Shown: one piece after another, positions 25,627 through 33,928 of the stretch
Position numbering within the stretch: the stretch's first letter is position 1
Layout: every line of letters begins with the position of its first letter
Assembly (NCBI GenBank): GCA_902490305.1
Contig: CABUDI010000006.1
Location: 29,465 to 93,464, forward strand
Reading direction: 5' to 3'
Source of the DNA: an uncultured Collinsella sp.
GTDB lineage: Bacteria; Actinomycetota; Coriobacteriia; Coriobacteriales; Coriobacteriaceae
Length of the DNA stretch: 64,000 nt
Made by a program: the position numbers and the translations under genes
The notes under the pieces: model-generated
What the model was told of the DNA's origin: nothing
Databases searched by the model: none
What the model saw: the letters and a program-made list of their open reading frames with translations, nothing else

Positions 25627-27084
25627 ATGGACTACAAGATTACCGGCTACGAGCCCGCCCAGCTGTTCCATTTCTTTGAGGAGGTCAGCGCGATCCCCCG
25701 CGGGTCTGGCAACGAGAAGGGCATCAGCGATTTTCTGGTCGCGTTTGCCAAGGAGCGCGGCCTCGATGTGTACCAGGACGAGGTCTACAACGTCATCATT
25801 CGCAAGCCCGCATCTGCCGGTGCCGAGAATGCCCCGACCGTGATGCTGCAGGGCCACATCGATATGGTGTGCGACAAGTTGGGCTCCGTTGAGCACGACT
25901 TTACGACTGATGGTATCGACCTGGTCGTCAAGGACGGCGTCCTCACCGCTAACGGCACCACTCTGGGCGCCGACAACGGTATTGCCGTCGCTCTGATGCT
26001 CACTGTTCTCGATGACGATTCGATCATTCACCCCGCCCTCGAGTGCGTGTTCACCACCGACGAGGAGACTGGCCTGGTCGGCGCCGAGACGCTCGACAAG
26101 TCCCAGATTAGCGCCCGCACCATGATCAACCTTGACTCCGAGGAAGAGGGCGTTGCCACCGTCAGCTGTGCCGGCGGCGTCGTCGTTACCTACACCTGCC
26201 CGATCGTGCGCGAGCACAAGACCGGTAGCACCCTCACGCTCGACATCTCCGGCCTGCTGGGCGGTCACTCCGGCAGCGATATCCACCTGGAGCGCGGCAA
26301 TGGTAACCTCATCATGGCCCGCATCATCGACCGCCTGATGGTCGCCGGCGAGCCCGCCATCGTTAGCTTTAACGGCGGCACCAAGGACAACGCCATCAAC
26401 CGTGAGTGCAAGGCTGTTCTGGTCTACGTCGACCACGCTGCCGCCGAGGCCGCGGCCCAGATCGCAAGGGGCATCATCGCCGACGTCACCGCCGAGCTTG
26501 AGGTCTTCGACCCCGGCTTTACCTGCACCGTCGAGATTGCCGACGACGCCGAGGTCGAGGCCATGGACCAGAAGTCCGCGCTTGCCCTCATCCGCGCCCT
26601 GCGTCTTGCCCCCAACGGTGTGATCCGCCGCAACGTCGCCACCGACGGCTCCGTCGAGGTTTCCTCCAACATCGGTGTGGTCGCCACCTCTGACGACGAG
26701 GTCAAGATCATGCTGTCCCCGCGCTCCTCGATCACCTCGCTGCAGAACGAGTTCAAGGACCGTCTGCAGACGCTCGCCGATGTCCTGGGCTTCGACGCCA
26801 AGTTCGAGTTCGAGTATCCCGGCTGGAGCTATGCCGAGCATTCGCCGGTCCGCGACGTCTTCGTCGAGAGCTATCGCGAGCTCTTTGGTTCCGAGCTGCG
26901 CATCGAGTCCATTCACGCCGGCCTTGAGTGCGGCCTGTTTGCCGAGGCCCTGCACGGCCTGGACGCCATCGCCGTGGGCCCGACGCTCTCCGATGTCCAC
27001 ACCCCGGACGAGAGCATGGAGCTCGCTTCTGCCGAGCGCTTCTACGAGCTGCTCATCGACGTCCTCAAGCGCCTTGCTGCGTAA
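25627..27084 (+). CDS. pepD: Aminoacyl-histidine dipeptidase (PepD, M20 family)
   Basis: A 485-residue zinc dipeptidase that splits Xaa-His and other dipeptides in the cytoplasm. The M20 metal ligands are visible: QGHIDMVCD (His and Asp), GADNGIAVAL (bridging Asp), TTDEETGLVGA (Glu-Glu) and HAGLECGLF late in the protein. The lid domain GGHSGSDIHLERGN lies in the middle. AAGGAGG 7 bases before ATG 25627 fixes the start; the longer in-frame stretch to 25522 has none. Single-gene unit. Confidence 0.93.
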   Translation: MDYKITGYEPAQLFHFFEEVSAIPRGSGNEKGISDFLVAFAKERGLDVYQDEVYNVIIRKPASAGAENAPTVMLQGHIDMVCDKLGSVEHDFTTDGIDLVVKDGVLTANGTTLGADNGIAVALMLTVLDDDSIIHPALECVFTTDEETGLVGAETLDKSQISARTMINLDSEEEGVATVSCAGGVVVTYTCPIVREHKTGSTLTLDISGLLGGHSGSDIHLERGNGNLIMARIIDRLMVAGEPAIVSFNGGTKDNAINRECKAVLVYVDHAAAEAAAQIARGIIADVTAELEVFDPGFTCTVEIADDAEVEAMDQKSALALIRALRLAPNGVIRRNVATDGSVEVSSNIGVVATSDDEVKIMLSPRSSITSLQNEFKDRLQTLADVLGFDAKFEFEYPGWSYAEHSPVRDVFVESYRELFGSELRIESIHAGLECGLFAEALHGLDAIAVGPTLSDVHTPDESMELASAERFYELLIDVLKRLAA

Positions 27085-27140
27085 AGGTCGCGCTAGCAGC
27101 AGTTCGAGTCACGTGCTAGCGGATTGCAAATGACATTACG

Positions 27141-27183
27141 AGAGGGGGCATCTGAGCTTTTGCGACGGGTGCCCCCCTCTTTT
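27141..27183 (+). terminator. Terminator of pepD
   Basis: AGAGGGGGCA pairs with TGCCCCCCTCT around a 19-base loop, ending in TTTT. It lies between pepD and the convergent hipA. Confidence 0.75.
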
Positions 27184-27210
27184 GTTTGATAATTGCGAAA
27201 TTACGGCCAC

Positions 27211-28515
27211 CTAGTCCATTTCTGCCCTGATGAGGTCGAGGGTGCGCTGGCAGTTTTCGCGGACGGGGCCGAGCATATGCTCGCGCAGGTCCGCCATGCC
27301 GGGCAGGTCGGCGTATTCGTCCATGACCTCTTCCATGCAAATGGGCACCTCGTAGGCGAGGTCCATCATGGTTGCAAAGCAAAACTTCTCGGATAGCCCG
27401 GCATCGGTGAGCGTCGCCTCTAGCGCGGGGTCTCCCATACCGTGGTATCGGCGGATAGCGCCTGGACCGATGCGCCCCACACGATTTTCGCCGCCAACGC
27501 TCATGGCAAGGCGCGCTTTTCGCCGCATACGTTCGTATGCTAAGCCCGATGCGACATCGTACATGGGTGCGAGCGCCGCGTTTGTGCCTTTGCCTAGGAT
27601 GAGCGAGTAGTTTTTAGCGTGTGCGTCAGGCGCTCCGATAATGGCGTTATAGAACAACATATAGGTAAAAAGCACAAGATTCATGTGGTGGGGGACTGTG
27701 TTAATCAGTCGTTCTTGGATGTCTCGTGTAGTTGGTCCTCCGTCGGCGGTGTATTTCTGGGTTGGCAATACACCGAGTGCCTGGCAAAAGTCCTCCTGAT
27801 GCAGCCTTTCGATATTTCCGCTGCTATTGACCATTCTGTCGTACCGTTCAACGACGAGCGCAGCTTCGTCTTCAAATGTGCAATAGGAGACGTTGGCAGT
27901 TGGAATGCCAACACGCCGAGCTGTTTTCATGCAGACGAATTCGTTTAAGGCCTGATGTTTGAACCCAACGACACCATTTTTGAAGATATGGGTAGTGGGG
28001 GATGACCCTAGACATTCGCACCATTGTCCATCATGCCAAGCTAGTGCAAATTTGCCTTGGTTGCCGCCCAGGGACCAGCTTTCGTTGGAGCCCATCCATG
28101 TCTCTCTTTCGTCATCGCGAATTGCTTTGAGCTTGTGAGCGATTTGAGAATTGGTAAGCGGGCGGTATGCTGAGACCCTGCCGTGGGCGGCATCTAATTG
28201 ATCGGCTCGACAAAACTGAACGGCCCCCGCGCAGTCAAGACCGATATGGCACAAGAGGGCGACGGGGTTGTTGGATGCAACGTCATGCTCGGCGGCAATA
28301 GCGCGACGCTGCTCTTGGCTGTCGGGCAAAAGGCCAAATAGGAACGGACGGACGATGTTATGGCCATATGTGCGATTGGAAAGCGGCATTGTTAACGATA
28401 GCGGTGCTCCGCGATAGGTTGGGGCGTATACAAAGCTGCAGAGTCCATGCTCGTCTTGCCGGAGAGTGCCGGCGATTTCGCCACAAATGAGGGTCGCAAG
28501 CTCCATTTCTGCCAT
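27211..28515 (-). CDS. hipA: HipA-family serine/threonine kinase toxin
   Basis: A 434-residue HipA-like kinase. Seen: an N-terminal HipA domain (SLTMPLSNRTYGHNIVRPFLFGLLPD), the loop WSLGGNQGKFAL in place of the usual SxxGxQxK, the catalytic GAPDAHAKNYSLIL (Asp and Asn) and the metal-binding PMYDVASGLAYE. In E. coli HipA phosphorylates glutamyl-tRNA synthetase and causes dormancy; the target here is unknown. The start ATG directly follows the hipB stop (TAAATG), so translation is coupled. The base composition is less GC-rich than in neighbouring genes, which suggests transfer. Confidence 0.88.
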   Translation of the reverse strand: MAEMELATLICGEIAGTLRQDEHGLCSFVYAPTYRGAPLSLTMPLSNRTYGHNIVRPFLFGLLPDSQEQRRAIAAEHDVASNNPVALLCHIGLDCAGAVQFCRADQLDAAHGRVSAYRPLTNSQIAHKLKAIRDDERETWMGSNESWSLGGNQGKFALAWHDGQWCECLGSSPTTHIFKNGVVGFKHQALNEFVCMKTARRVGIPTANVSYCTFEDEAALVVERYDRMVNSSGNIERLHQEDFCQALGVLPTQKYTADGGPTTRDIQERLINTVPHHMNLVLFTYMLFYNAIIGAPDAHAKNYSLILGKGTNAALAPMYDVASGLAYERMRRKARLAMSVGGENRVGRIGPGAIRRYHGMGDPALEATLTDAGLSEKFCFATMMDLAYEVPICMEEVMDEYADLPGMADLREHMLGPVRENCQRTLDLIRAEMD

Positions 28516-28947
28516 TTATTTCACAACCTTACAGCCAAAGGAGAGGTCTGAAGTGCCGGAAAGGCCTTGCTCGGCTGCGATTTGGGCCAGCAAGGCACCA
28601 TAGAAAGCTGGCGTTCCTTGTCGAGCGGGTCGTCTGCCTACGCTTGGCTTTGGCAGGGCATTCGAGTTCGCGATAGGGAGGTCCGCTATCGTCATCGGAT
28701 GTTCGGAGGGCGATGCGATGGAGTCGTTATCGCTTTGCGCAAAGAGACCTATGCCGAGTGCGTTAAAGACGGTCAACAGCTTGTCGAGCCGAATGCCCGT
28801 GGCATCTCCCAGCTCGAGCGATGCGAGCAGGCGCTCCGAAACACCGGCCTTATTAGCGAGGGCGGCACGGGTGAGACCCTGAGTCTCGCGTGCCTGGCGC
28901 ACGTAGATGCCAGCTTGGCGTGGTGTGGTGATGGGAAGGGTATCCAC
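28516..28947 (-). CDS. hipB: HipB-like antitoxin and repressor (XRE family)
   Basis: A 143-residue protein with an XRE-type helix-turn-helix at about 12-65 (RQARETQGLTRAALANKAGV, then SERLLASLELGDATGIRLDKL). The C-terminal half looks unstructured and could reach into the toxin. It starts with GTG, with AGGAGAT 7 bases upstream. By analogy to hipBA it neutralises HipA and represses the operon. Three similar 15-16 base palindromes (28963-29031) lie directly upstream and are the likely operators. Confidence 0.85.
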   Translation of the reverse strand: MDTLPITTPRQAGIYVRQARETQGLTRAALANKAGVSERLLASLELGDATGIRLDKLLTVFNALGIGLFAQSDNDSIASPSEHPMTIADLPIANSNALPKPSVGRRPARQGTPAFYGALLAQIAAEQGLSGTSDLSFGCKVVK

Positions 28948-28962
28948 GGCTATCTCCTAACG

Positions 28963-29031
28963 TGCAGGCTTTTGCATCCTAGTATGACATGCAAAAGTCT
29001 GCATGAAAAGGCCTCATGCAAAACTCTGCAT
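28963..29031. promoter_or_regulatory. hipBA operator cluster (three sites)
   Basis: Three related words: TGCAGGCTTTTGCAT (28963-28977), ATGCAAAAGTCTGCAT (28989-29004) and ATGCAAAACTCTGCAT (29016-29031). Sites 1 and 2 are inverted copies of each other; site 3 repeats site 2 with one change. On the minus strand a CATACT box (TGT before it) lies between sites 1 and 2, so bound HipB would cover the promoter. Confidence 0.7.
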
Positions 29032-29039
29032 GAGGCCTT
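29008..29039 (-). terminator. Terminator of mntP overlapping a hipB operator site
   Basis: AAGGCCTCATGCA and TGCATGAGGCCTT form a perfect 13-bp stem with a 6-base loop; on the minus strand it is followed by TTTT. Operator site 3 (29016-29031) is the apex of this hairpin. Confidence 0.7.
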
Positions 29040-29067
29040 ATACGGACGTTTAGTTTTGAAGGGTGTT

Positions 29068-29646
29068 TTACAGCACTAAAATCCCTAGGTGCTCCAGCAA
29101 AATCTTGAGGCCGATGAGGATGAGCACAACGCCGCCCACGATGGTGGCGGGCTTTTCGTAGCGCGCGCCAAAGGTGTGGCCGATCGCCACGCCGGCAACG
29201 GAGAAGATAAAGGTCGTGATGCCAATGAGCGACACGGCGGGGACGATGTCGACCGAAAGCGCGGCGAACGAGATGCCCACGGCCAGGGCGTCGATTGAGG
29301 TGGCGATGGCGAGGATCAGGTACTCGCCCAGGTCAATCTTCTCGGCATCCTTGCCGTCGCCTTCGTTCTCGTCCTCAGTAAAGGCTTCCCATAGCATCTT
29401 GCCGCCGATGAAGGCCAAAAGGATGAAGGCGATCCAATGGTCGATGGGTCCGATGATGCCCATGAACTGGCTGCCAAGCGCCCATCCGATTACGGGCATG
29501 CCGGCCTGAAAGCCGCCAAAGAACAGGCCGAGCACCACGGCGACTTTAAGGTTGATCTTTTTCATGCCGAGACCTTTGCAGATGGAAACGGCAAAGGCGT
29601 CCATCGAAAGGCCAACGGCGAGCAACACGAGCTCTGCGAGTCCCAT
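29068..29646 (-). CDS. mntP: Manganese efflux pump MntP
   Basis: A 192-residue inner-membrane protein with six predicted helices in two similar halves. Each half carries the acidic motif of the family: GLSMDAFAVSICKG in the first and ATSIDALAVGISFA in the second. MntP exports Mn2+. The start at 29646 has GAGGGAG 9 bases upstream; the frame extends to 29751 but that part is leader RNA. A yybP-ykoY riboswitch lies directly in front, which agrees with the manganese role. Confidence 0.93.
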   Translation of the reverse strand: MGLAELVLLAVGLSMDAFAVSICKGLGMKKINLKVAVVLGLFFGGFQAGMPVIGWALGSQFMGIIGPIDHWIAFILLAFIGGKMLWEAFTEDENEGDGKDAEKIDLGEYLILAIATSIDALAVGISFAALSVDIVPAVSLIGITTFIFSVAGVAIGHTFGARYEKPATIVGGVVLILIGLKILLEHLGILVL

Positions 29647-29699
29647 AGTCTGGCTCCCTCTCTGCGGGCGGGCCCGCGTGTACCTCTTGAGGGAGTAAT

Positions 29700-29835
29700 A
29701 AAAAAGACCCGTGACGTACGCGTTGCGCGCACAGCCACGAGTCTCGTTCATTAAGGCAAGCCAGGCCGCATCGGCCAGTGTGTTGACTTACCGCGCCACC
29801 GGAGGCGAATCCGGTCACGCGACTACTCCCTCATT
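29700..29835 (-). ncRNA. yybP-ykoY manganese riboswitch
   Basis: On the minus strand the conserved pieces of this class appear in order: GGGAGTAG (29823-29830), AAGTCAACA and AACGAGAC (near 29741-29748). Behind them GACTCGTG (29736-29743) pairs with CACGGGTC (29706-29713), followed by six Ts, a terminator. The gene behind it is mntP, the classic target. In this class Mn2+ binding stabilises the aptamer and allows read-through. Confidence 0.9.
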
Positions 29836-29992
29836 TATGCGAATCCCGATGCTACCACATGAACAGCTCATTTGGGTTGGGCTCTCAGCTGTGTTCGCTC
29901 ATTCTGTAAGCATCGGATTTCGCAAGCGCCGCAGGGACAAACCGTGAGAAACTATTTAGCGTTTATGGAGCGTATACGATGGGAGCGATGCC

Positions 29993-31060
29993 TTGGATAA
30001 GAACGAGCTGCAAAAGCGTATGGAACAGGCCATCCGCCTGACGGCACCTGGTCAGCCGATCCGCACCGCCCTCGACATGATCATCGCCGGTCACCTGGGC
30101 GCCCTTATCTGCGTCGGCGACACCGAAAACGTGCTCGCTGCCGGTAACGACGGCTTCCCGCTCAACATTTCGTTTACCTCGAACCGCCTGTTCGAGCTTT
30201 CCAAGATGGACGGCGCCATCGTTATCGATGGCGACCTCACCCAGATCCTGCGCGCCAACTTCCACCTCAATCCCGATCCCTCGCTTGCCACGAGTGAGAC
30301 GGGCATGCGCCACCGCACCGCCGCTCGCATGTCGGTGCTCACCGACGCCATCGTGATCTCGGTTTCGGCTCGTCGTGCCGTCGTCAACGTGTACGTCCAC
30401 GGTAAGAGCTACGAGATTCAGCCTGTCACCACCATCATGAGCTCGGTCAACCAGCTCGTTGCCACGCTCCAGACCACCCGTCAGTCGCTCGATCGCTCCC
30501 TGCTGCGCCTGACGGCCCTTGAGCTCGACGACTACGTTACGCTCGCCGACATTACCGGTATTTTCTCGAGCTTCGAGATCATGCAGCAGGCAAAGACCGA
30601 GCTTAAGGACTGCATCGTCAAGCTGGGCAACCAGGGCAAGCTCGTGCAGATGCAGCTCGAGCAGCTCGCGGGCTCCAGCATGGATACCGAATACGACTTG
30701 ATGATTCGCGACTACGCGAGTGATTCCTCCGAGGCAAACGCCGAGAAGATCCGCGCAGAGCTTGCCCGTATGACACCTAAGGACCTGTCCGACCCACAGC
30801 ATGTGGCTGCGGTTCTGGGTTACGACGACCTGGACGAGGACTCCGTCATGACGCCGCTGGGCCTGCGCACGCTTTCGCGCGTGTCCGTCGTGCGCGACGG
30901 CGTGGCCGAGAAGATCGTCGACGAGTATGGCTCGCTGCAGGAGCTCATGGACGACATCAGCGAGGATCCGGAGCGCCTGGGCGACTTTGGCGTTAACAAC
31001 CCTGCCATTCTTGCGGACTCCCTGTACCGCATGAAGGGCACCAAACAGGGGAACGCATAA
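29993..31060 (+). CDS. disA: Diadenylate cyclase DisA
   Basis: A 355-residue octameric enzyme that makes c-di-AMP from two ATP and scans DNA in Bacillus. The N-terminal DAC domain has the catalytic DGA (KMDGAIVIDGD, about residue 73) and RHRTA (about residue 106). A helical linker and a C-terminal HhH-type domain (from about 280) follow. The start is TTG 29993 with GGGAGCG 6 bases upstream; it leads the block disA-ispD-ispF-cysS-rlmB-yacP, much as in Bacillus. The A of its TAA is also the A of the ispD ATG. Confidence 0.93.
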   Translation: MDKNELQKRMEQAIRLTAPGQPIRTALDMIIAGHLGALICVGDTENVLAAGNDGFPLNISFTSNRLFELSKMDGAIVIDGDLTQILRANFHLNPDPSLATSETGMRHRTAARMSVLTDAIVISVSARRAVVNVYVHGKSYEIQPVTTIMSSVNQLVATLQTTRQSLDRSLLRLTALELDDYVTLADITGIFSSFEIMQQAKTELKDCIVKLGNQGKLVQMQLEQLAGSSMDTEYDLMIRDYASDSSEANAEKIRAELARMTPKDLSDPQHVAAVLGYDDLDEDSVMTPLGLRTLSRVSVVRDGVAEKIVDEYGSLQELMDDISEDPERLGDFGVNNPAILADSLYRMKGTKQGNA

Positions 31061-31788
31061 TGGCGCCCGTATGCGCCGTGGTCGTTGCCGGCGGCAGCGG
31101 CCAGCGCTTTGGAAATCCCGGCGGCAAGCAGCTCGTTAACGTGGCGGGCCGTCCGCTCATGAGCTGGTCCATCCGCGCGTTTGATCGGAGCGACAAGGTC
31201 GGCCACATCGTCGTGGTTTGCCCTGCCGAGCGTCGTGCCGAGATGCGCCGCCTGGCCATCGACCCGTTTGACTATGACACGCCCATCAGCTTTGTCGATG
31301 CCGGCGATACCCGTCAGGATTCCACCCGTGCCGGCGTGCATGCGGTTCCGGCGGGTTTCGAATATGTTGCCATTCACGACGGCGCCCGTCCGCTCATTAC
31401 CACCGAGGCCATCGACCATGCCATCGACGTGCTTATGGGCGACCGTGCCCTCGACGGTGTCGTGTGCGGACAGCCCGCGATCGACACGCTCAAGATCGTC
31501 GACGGCGACAATATCGTCGAGACGCCGCCGCGTGAGCTCTATTGGGCCGCGCAGACGCCGCAGATCTTTAGCGTCGATGCTATGAAGCGCGCTCACGCCG
31601 CTGCTATCGCCGAGGGTTTTATCGGTACCGACGATTCATCGTTGGTCGAGCGCCTGGGCGGGCGCGTCCGCTGTGTCCAGAGCCCGCGCGATAACCTTAA
31701 GGTGACGGTGCCCGAGGATCTGCGTCCCGTAATCGCGATTCTGCTCGGCCGCATGGCCGAGGGAGAGGACCTTCCCCATGTTCAGTAA
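31060..31788 (+). CDS. ispD: 2-C-methyl-D-erythritol 4-phosphate cytidylyltransferase
   Basis: A 242-residue nucleotidyltransferase of the MEP pathway. The nucleotide-binding start VCAVVVAGGSGQRFG with GGKQ, the acidic HDGARPL motif and WAAQTPQIF are present, as is the late TDDSSLVE. Family members usually have PKQ after the glycine loop; here it is GKQ. It overlaps disA by one base and ispF by 11, so the three are translationally coupled. Confidence 0.93.
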   Translation: MAPVCAVVVAGGSGQRFGNPGGKQLVNVAGRPLMSWSIRAFDRSDKVGHIVVVCPAERRAEMRRLAIDPFDYDTPISFVDAGDTRQDSTRAGVHAVPAGFEYVAIHDGARPLITTEAIDHAIDVLMGDRALDGVVCGQPAIDTLKIVDGDNIVETPPRELYWAAQTPQIFSVDAMKRAHAAAIAEGFIGTDDSSLVERLGGRVRCVQSPRDNLKVTVPEDLRPVIAILLGRMAEGEDLPHVQ

Positions 31789-32272
31789 CCTGCGCATTGG
31801 CCACGGCTACGACGTCCACCGTTTGGTGGAGGGGCGTCGATGTATCATCGGCGGGGTCGACATTCCCTACGAGCGCGGCCTGCTGGGCCACTCGGATGCC
31901 GATGTGCTCGCGCACGCTTTGGCCGACGCCATTCTGGGCGCCTGCCGCGGGGGAGACATCGGCAAGCTATTCCCCGATACCGATCCCGCCTACGAGGGCG
32001 CCGATTCGATGGTACTGCTCGCTCGCGTGATGGACTACGCGCGCGAGCTGGGCTTTGAGTTTGTCGATGCCGATTGCACCATTGCCTGTCAGCAACCCAA
32101 GATCACCCCGCACCGCGATGCCATGCGTGCCAACCTCGCCCATGCCCTGGGCGCAGACGTCGAAAATGTAGGCGTCGCCGCCACTACGACCGAAAAGCTC
32201 GGTTGGGAAGGCCAGGGCGAGGGAATCGGCGCCTGGGCCGTCTGCCTGCTACAGAAAACCGTTAAGGAGTAA
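31778..32272 (+). CDS. ispF: 2-C-methyl-D-erythritol 2,4-cyclodiphosphate synthase
   Basis: A 164-residue trimeric zinc enzyme of the MEP pathway. The metal ligands are in IGHGYDVHRL (Asp and His) and GLLGHSDADVLAHAL (His), and the C-terminal part has GVAATTTEKLGWEGQGEGIGAWAV. It overlaps ispD by 11 bases, the reaction step two before it; the kinase IspE, acting between them, is at 10378-11274. Confidence 0.94.
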   Translation: MFSNLRIGHGYDVHRLVEGRRCIIGGVDIPYERGLLGHSDADVLAHALADAILGACRGGDIGKLFPDTDPAYEGADSMVLLARVMDYARELGFEFVDADCTIACQQPKITPHRDAMRANLAHALGADVENVGVAATTTEKLGWEGQGEGIGAWAVCLLQKTVKE

Positions 32273-32275
32273 CGA

Positions 32276-33742
32276 ATGCGTATCTACAACAGCGCTACCC
32301 ATAAAAAGGAAGAGTTCCAGCCCATCGAGTCCGGCAAGGTCCGCATGTACGTGTGCGGCCCCACGGTCTACGACAACATCCACATCGGCAACGCCCGCAC
32401 GTTCATCAGCTTTGACGTGATTCGCCGCTGGCTCATCGCGAGCGGCTACGAGGTCACGTTCGCCCAGAACCTCACCGATGTCGATGACAAGATCATCAAG
32501 CGCGCCAACGAGCAGGGCCGCACTGCCGCCGAGGTCGCGACGGAGTTCTCCGACAAGTTCATCGGCGTCATGCGCGCCGCCAACGTGCTCGATCCCGATG
32601 TGCGCCCCCGCGCCACCAAAGAGATCGGCCCCATGATCGCCATGATCAAGACGCTTATCGAGCAGGGCCACGCTTACGCCGCCGATAACGGCGACGTGTA
32701 CTTTGCCGTGCGCAGCGATCCTAACTACGGTCAGGTCTCGGGCCGCAATATCGACGACCTTATGGTTGGCGCGCGCATCGAGGAGAACGAGGACAAGAAC
32801 GACCCGCTCGACTTTGCCCTGTGGAAGGCCGCCAAGCCCGGCGAGCCCAGCTGGCCGAGCCCCTGGGGCGAGGGCCGTCCCGGTTGGCACACCGAGTGCG
32901 CCGCCATGGTGCATCGCTACCTGGGCACTCCGATCGACATCCACGGCGGCGGCTCCGACCTTGCCTTCCCGCATCACGAGAACGAGTGCGCCCAGGCCAC
33001 CTGCGCCTGGCACCAGGGCTTCTCCAACACCTGGATGCACACGGGCATGCTGCTGGTAGACGGCGAGAAGATGTCCAAGTCGCTCGGCAACTTCTTTACG
33101 CTGGCCGAGGTTCTCGAGCAGCACTCCGCTGCCGCCCTGCGCCTGCTGATGCTGCAGACGAGCTATCGCTCGCCGCTCGATTTTTCTTGGGAGCGCCTGG
33201 AGGGTGCCGAGAACTCGCTCACGCGTATCGCCGGTACGGTCGAGAACCTGCGCTGGGCCGCGAACCATGCGACGGCCGATGCCGATGCGGCTGCCGCCGA
33301 GGCGTTTGCCGCCAAGGCCGCCGAGACCCGTGCCACCTTTAAGGAGTGCATGGACGACGACTTTAACACCGCTGGTGCCATGGGTGCCGTCTTTGGCTTT
33401 GTGACCGAGTGCAACCAGTACCTGGAGCAGGCGGGCGACGCTGCCGACACGGCCGCCGCGCTTGCCGCCGCCGACACGCTGGCCGAGCTGCTCGATACGC
33501 TTGGCGTTGAGCTCCCCGAGCCCAAGGTCGAGCTGCCGCTGGGCCTGCTGGGCGTTGCCGCCGGTTTGGTCGCCTATACGGGCGACGACGTGGACGAGGC
33601 CGCTGCCAAGATTCTCGAGGCCCGCGCCGAAGCCCGCGCCGCCAAGAACTGGGATCTGGCCGACGCCATCCGCGACCAGCTCAAGGACCTGGGCCTCACC
33701 ATTGAGGATACGGCCGCCGGCACCCGTATCAAATCTCTCTAA
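32276..33742 (+). CDS. cysS: Cysteinyl-tRNA synthetase
   Basis: A 488-residue class I synthetase. The zinc and active-site pieces are MYVCGPTVYDNIHIGNAR (with the HIGH form HIGN), GWHTECAAM and FPHHENECAQ; the KMSKS loop is GEKMSKSLGNF. The C-terminal anticodon-binding part is rich in Ala. It starts 3 bases after ispF with AAGGAG as ribosome site. In Bacillus mrnC lies between cysS and rlmB; here that position holds only a large hairpin. Confidence 0.95.
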   Translation: MRIYNSATHKKEEFQPIESGKVRMYVCGPTVYDNIHIGNARTFISFDVIRRWLIASGYEVTFAQNLTDVDDKIIKRANEQGRTAAEVATEFSDKFIGVMRAANVLDPDVRPRATKEIGPMIAMIKTLIEQGHAYAADNGDVYFAVRSDPNYGQVSGRNIDDLMVGARIEENEDKNDPLDFALWKAAKPGEPSWPSPWGEGRPGWHTECAAMVHRYLGTPIDIHGGGSDLAFPHHENECAQATCAWHQGFSNTWMHTGMLLVDGEKMSKSLGNFFTLAEVLEQHSAAALRLLMLQTSYRSPLDFSWERLEGAENSLTRIAGTVENLRWAANHATADADAAAAEAFAAKAAETRATFKECMDDDFNTAGAMGAVFGFVTECNQYLEQAGDAADTAAALAAADTLAELLDTLGVELPEPKVELPLGLLGVAAGLVAYTGDDVDEAAAKILEARAEARAAKNWDLADAIRDQLKDLGLTIEDTAAGTRIKSL

Positions 33743-33748
33743 TCCCCG

Positions 33749-33850
33749 CGGGTTTCCCAAGCACCCGACCTTGCCGTTCAAACCGTCGCTCGCGTACTCA
33801 AGTACGCGTCGCTCCTCTTTCACGGCAATCTCGGGCACTTGGAAAACCCG
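33749..33850. repeat. Long imperfect hairpin between cysS and rlmB
   Basis: The outer arms 33749-33777 and 33822-33850 pair with few mismatches (CGGGTTTCCCAAG with CTTGGAAAACCCG, then TTGCCGT with ACGGCAA). The apex CGCGTACT-CA-AGTACGCG (33791-33808) is perfect. The total is about 100 bases. It starts 7 bases after the cysS stop and has no T run; a smaller stem (GACCGCTT/AAGCGGTC, 33855-33884) follows. Confidence 0.7.
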
Positions 33851-33928
33851 TACCGACCGCTTGAGCTATTCGTCTTAAGCGGTCGCTTCTTTTGTCCTGT
33901 TTGAAAATTATTTAAAGGAGGCCGTTTT

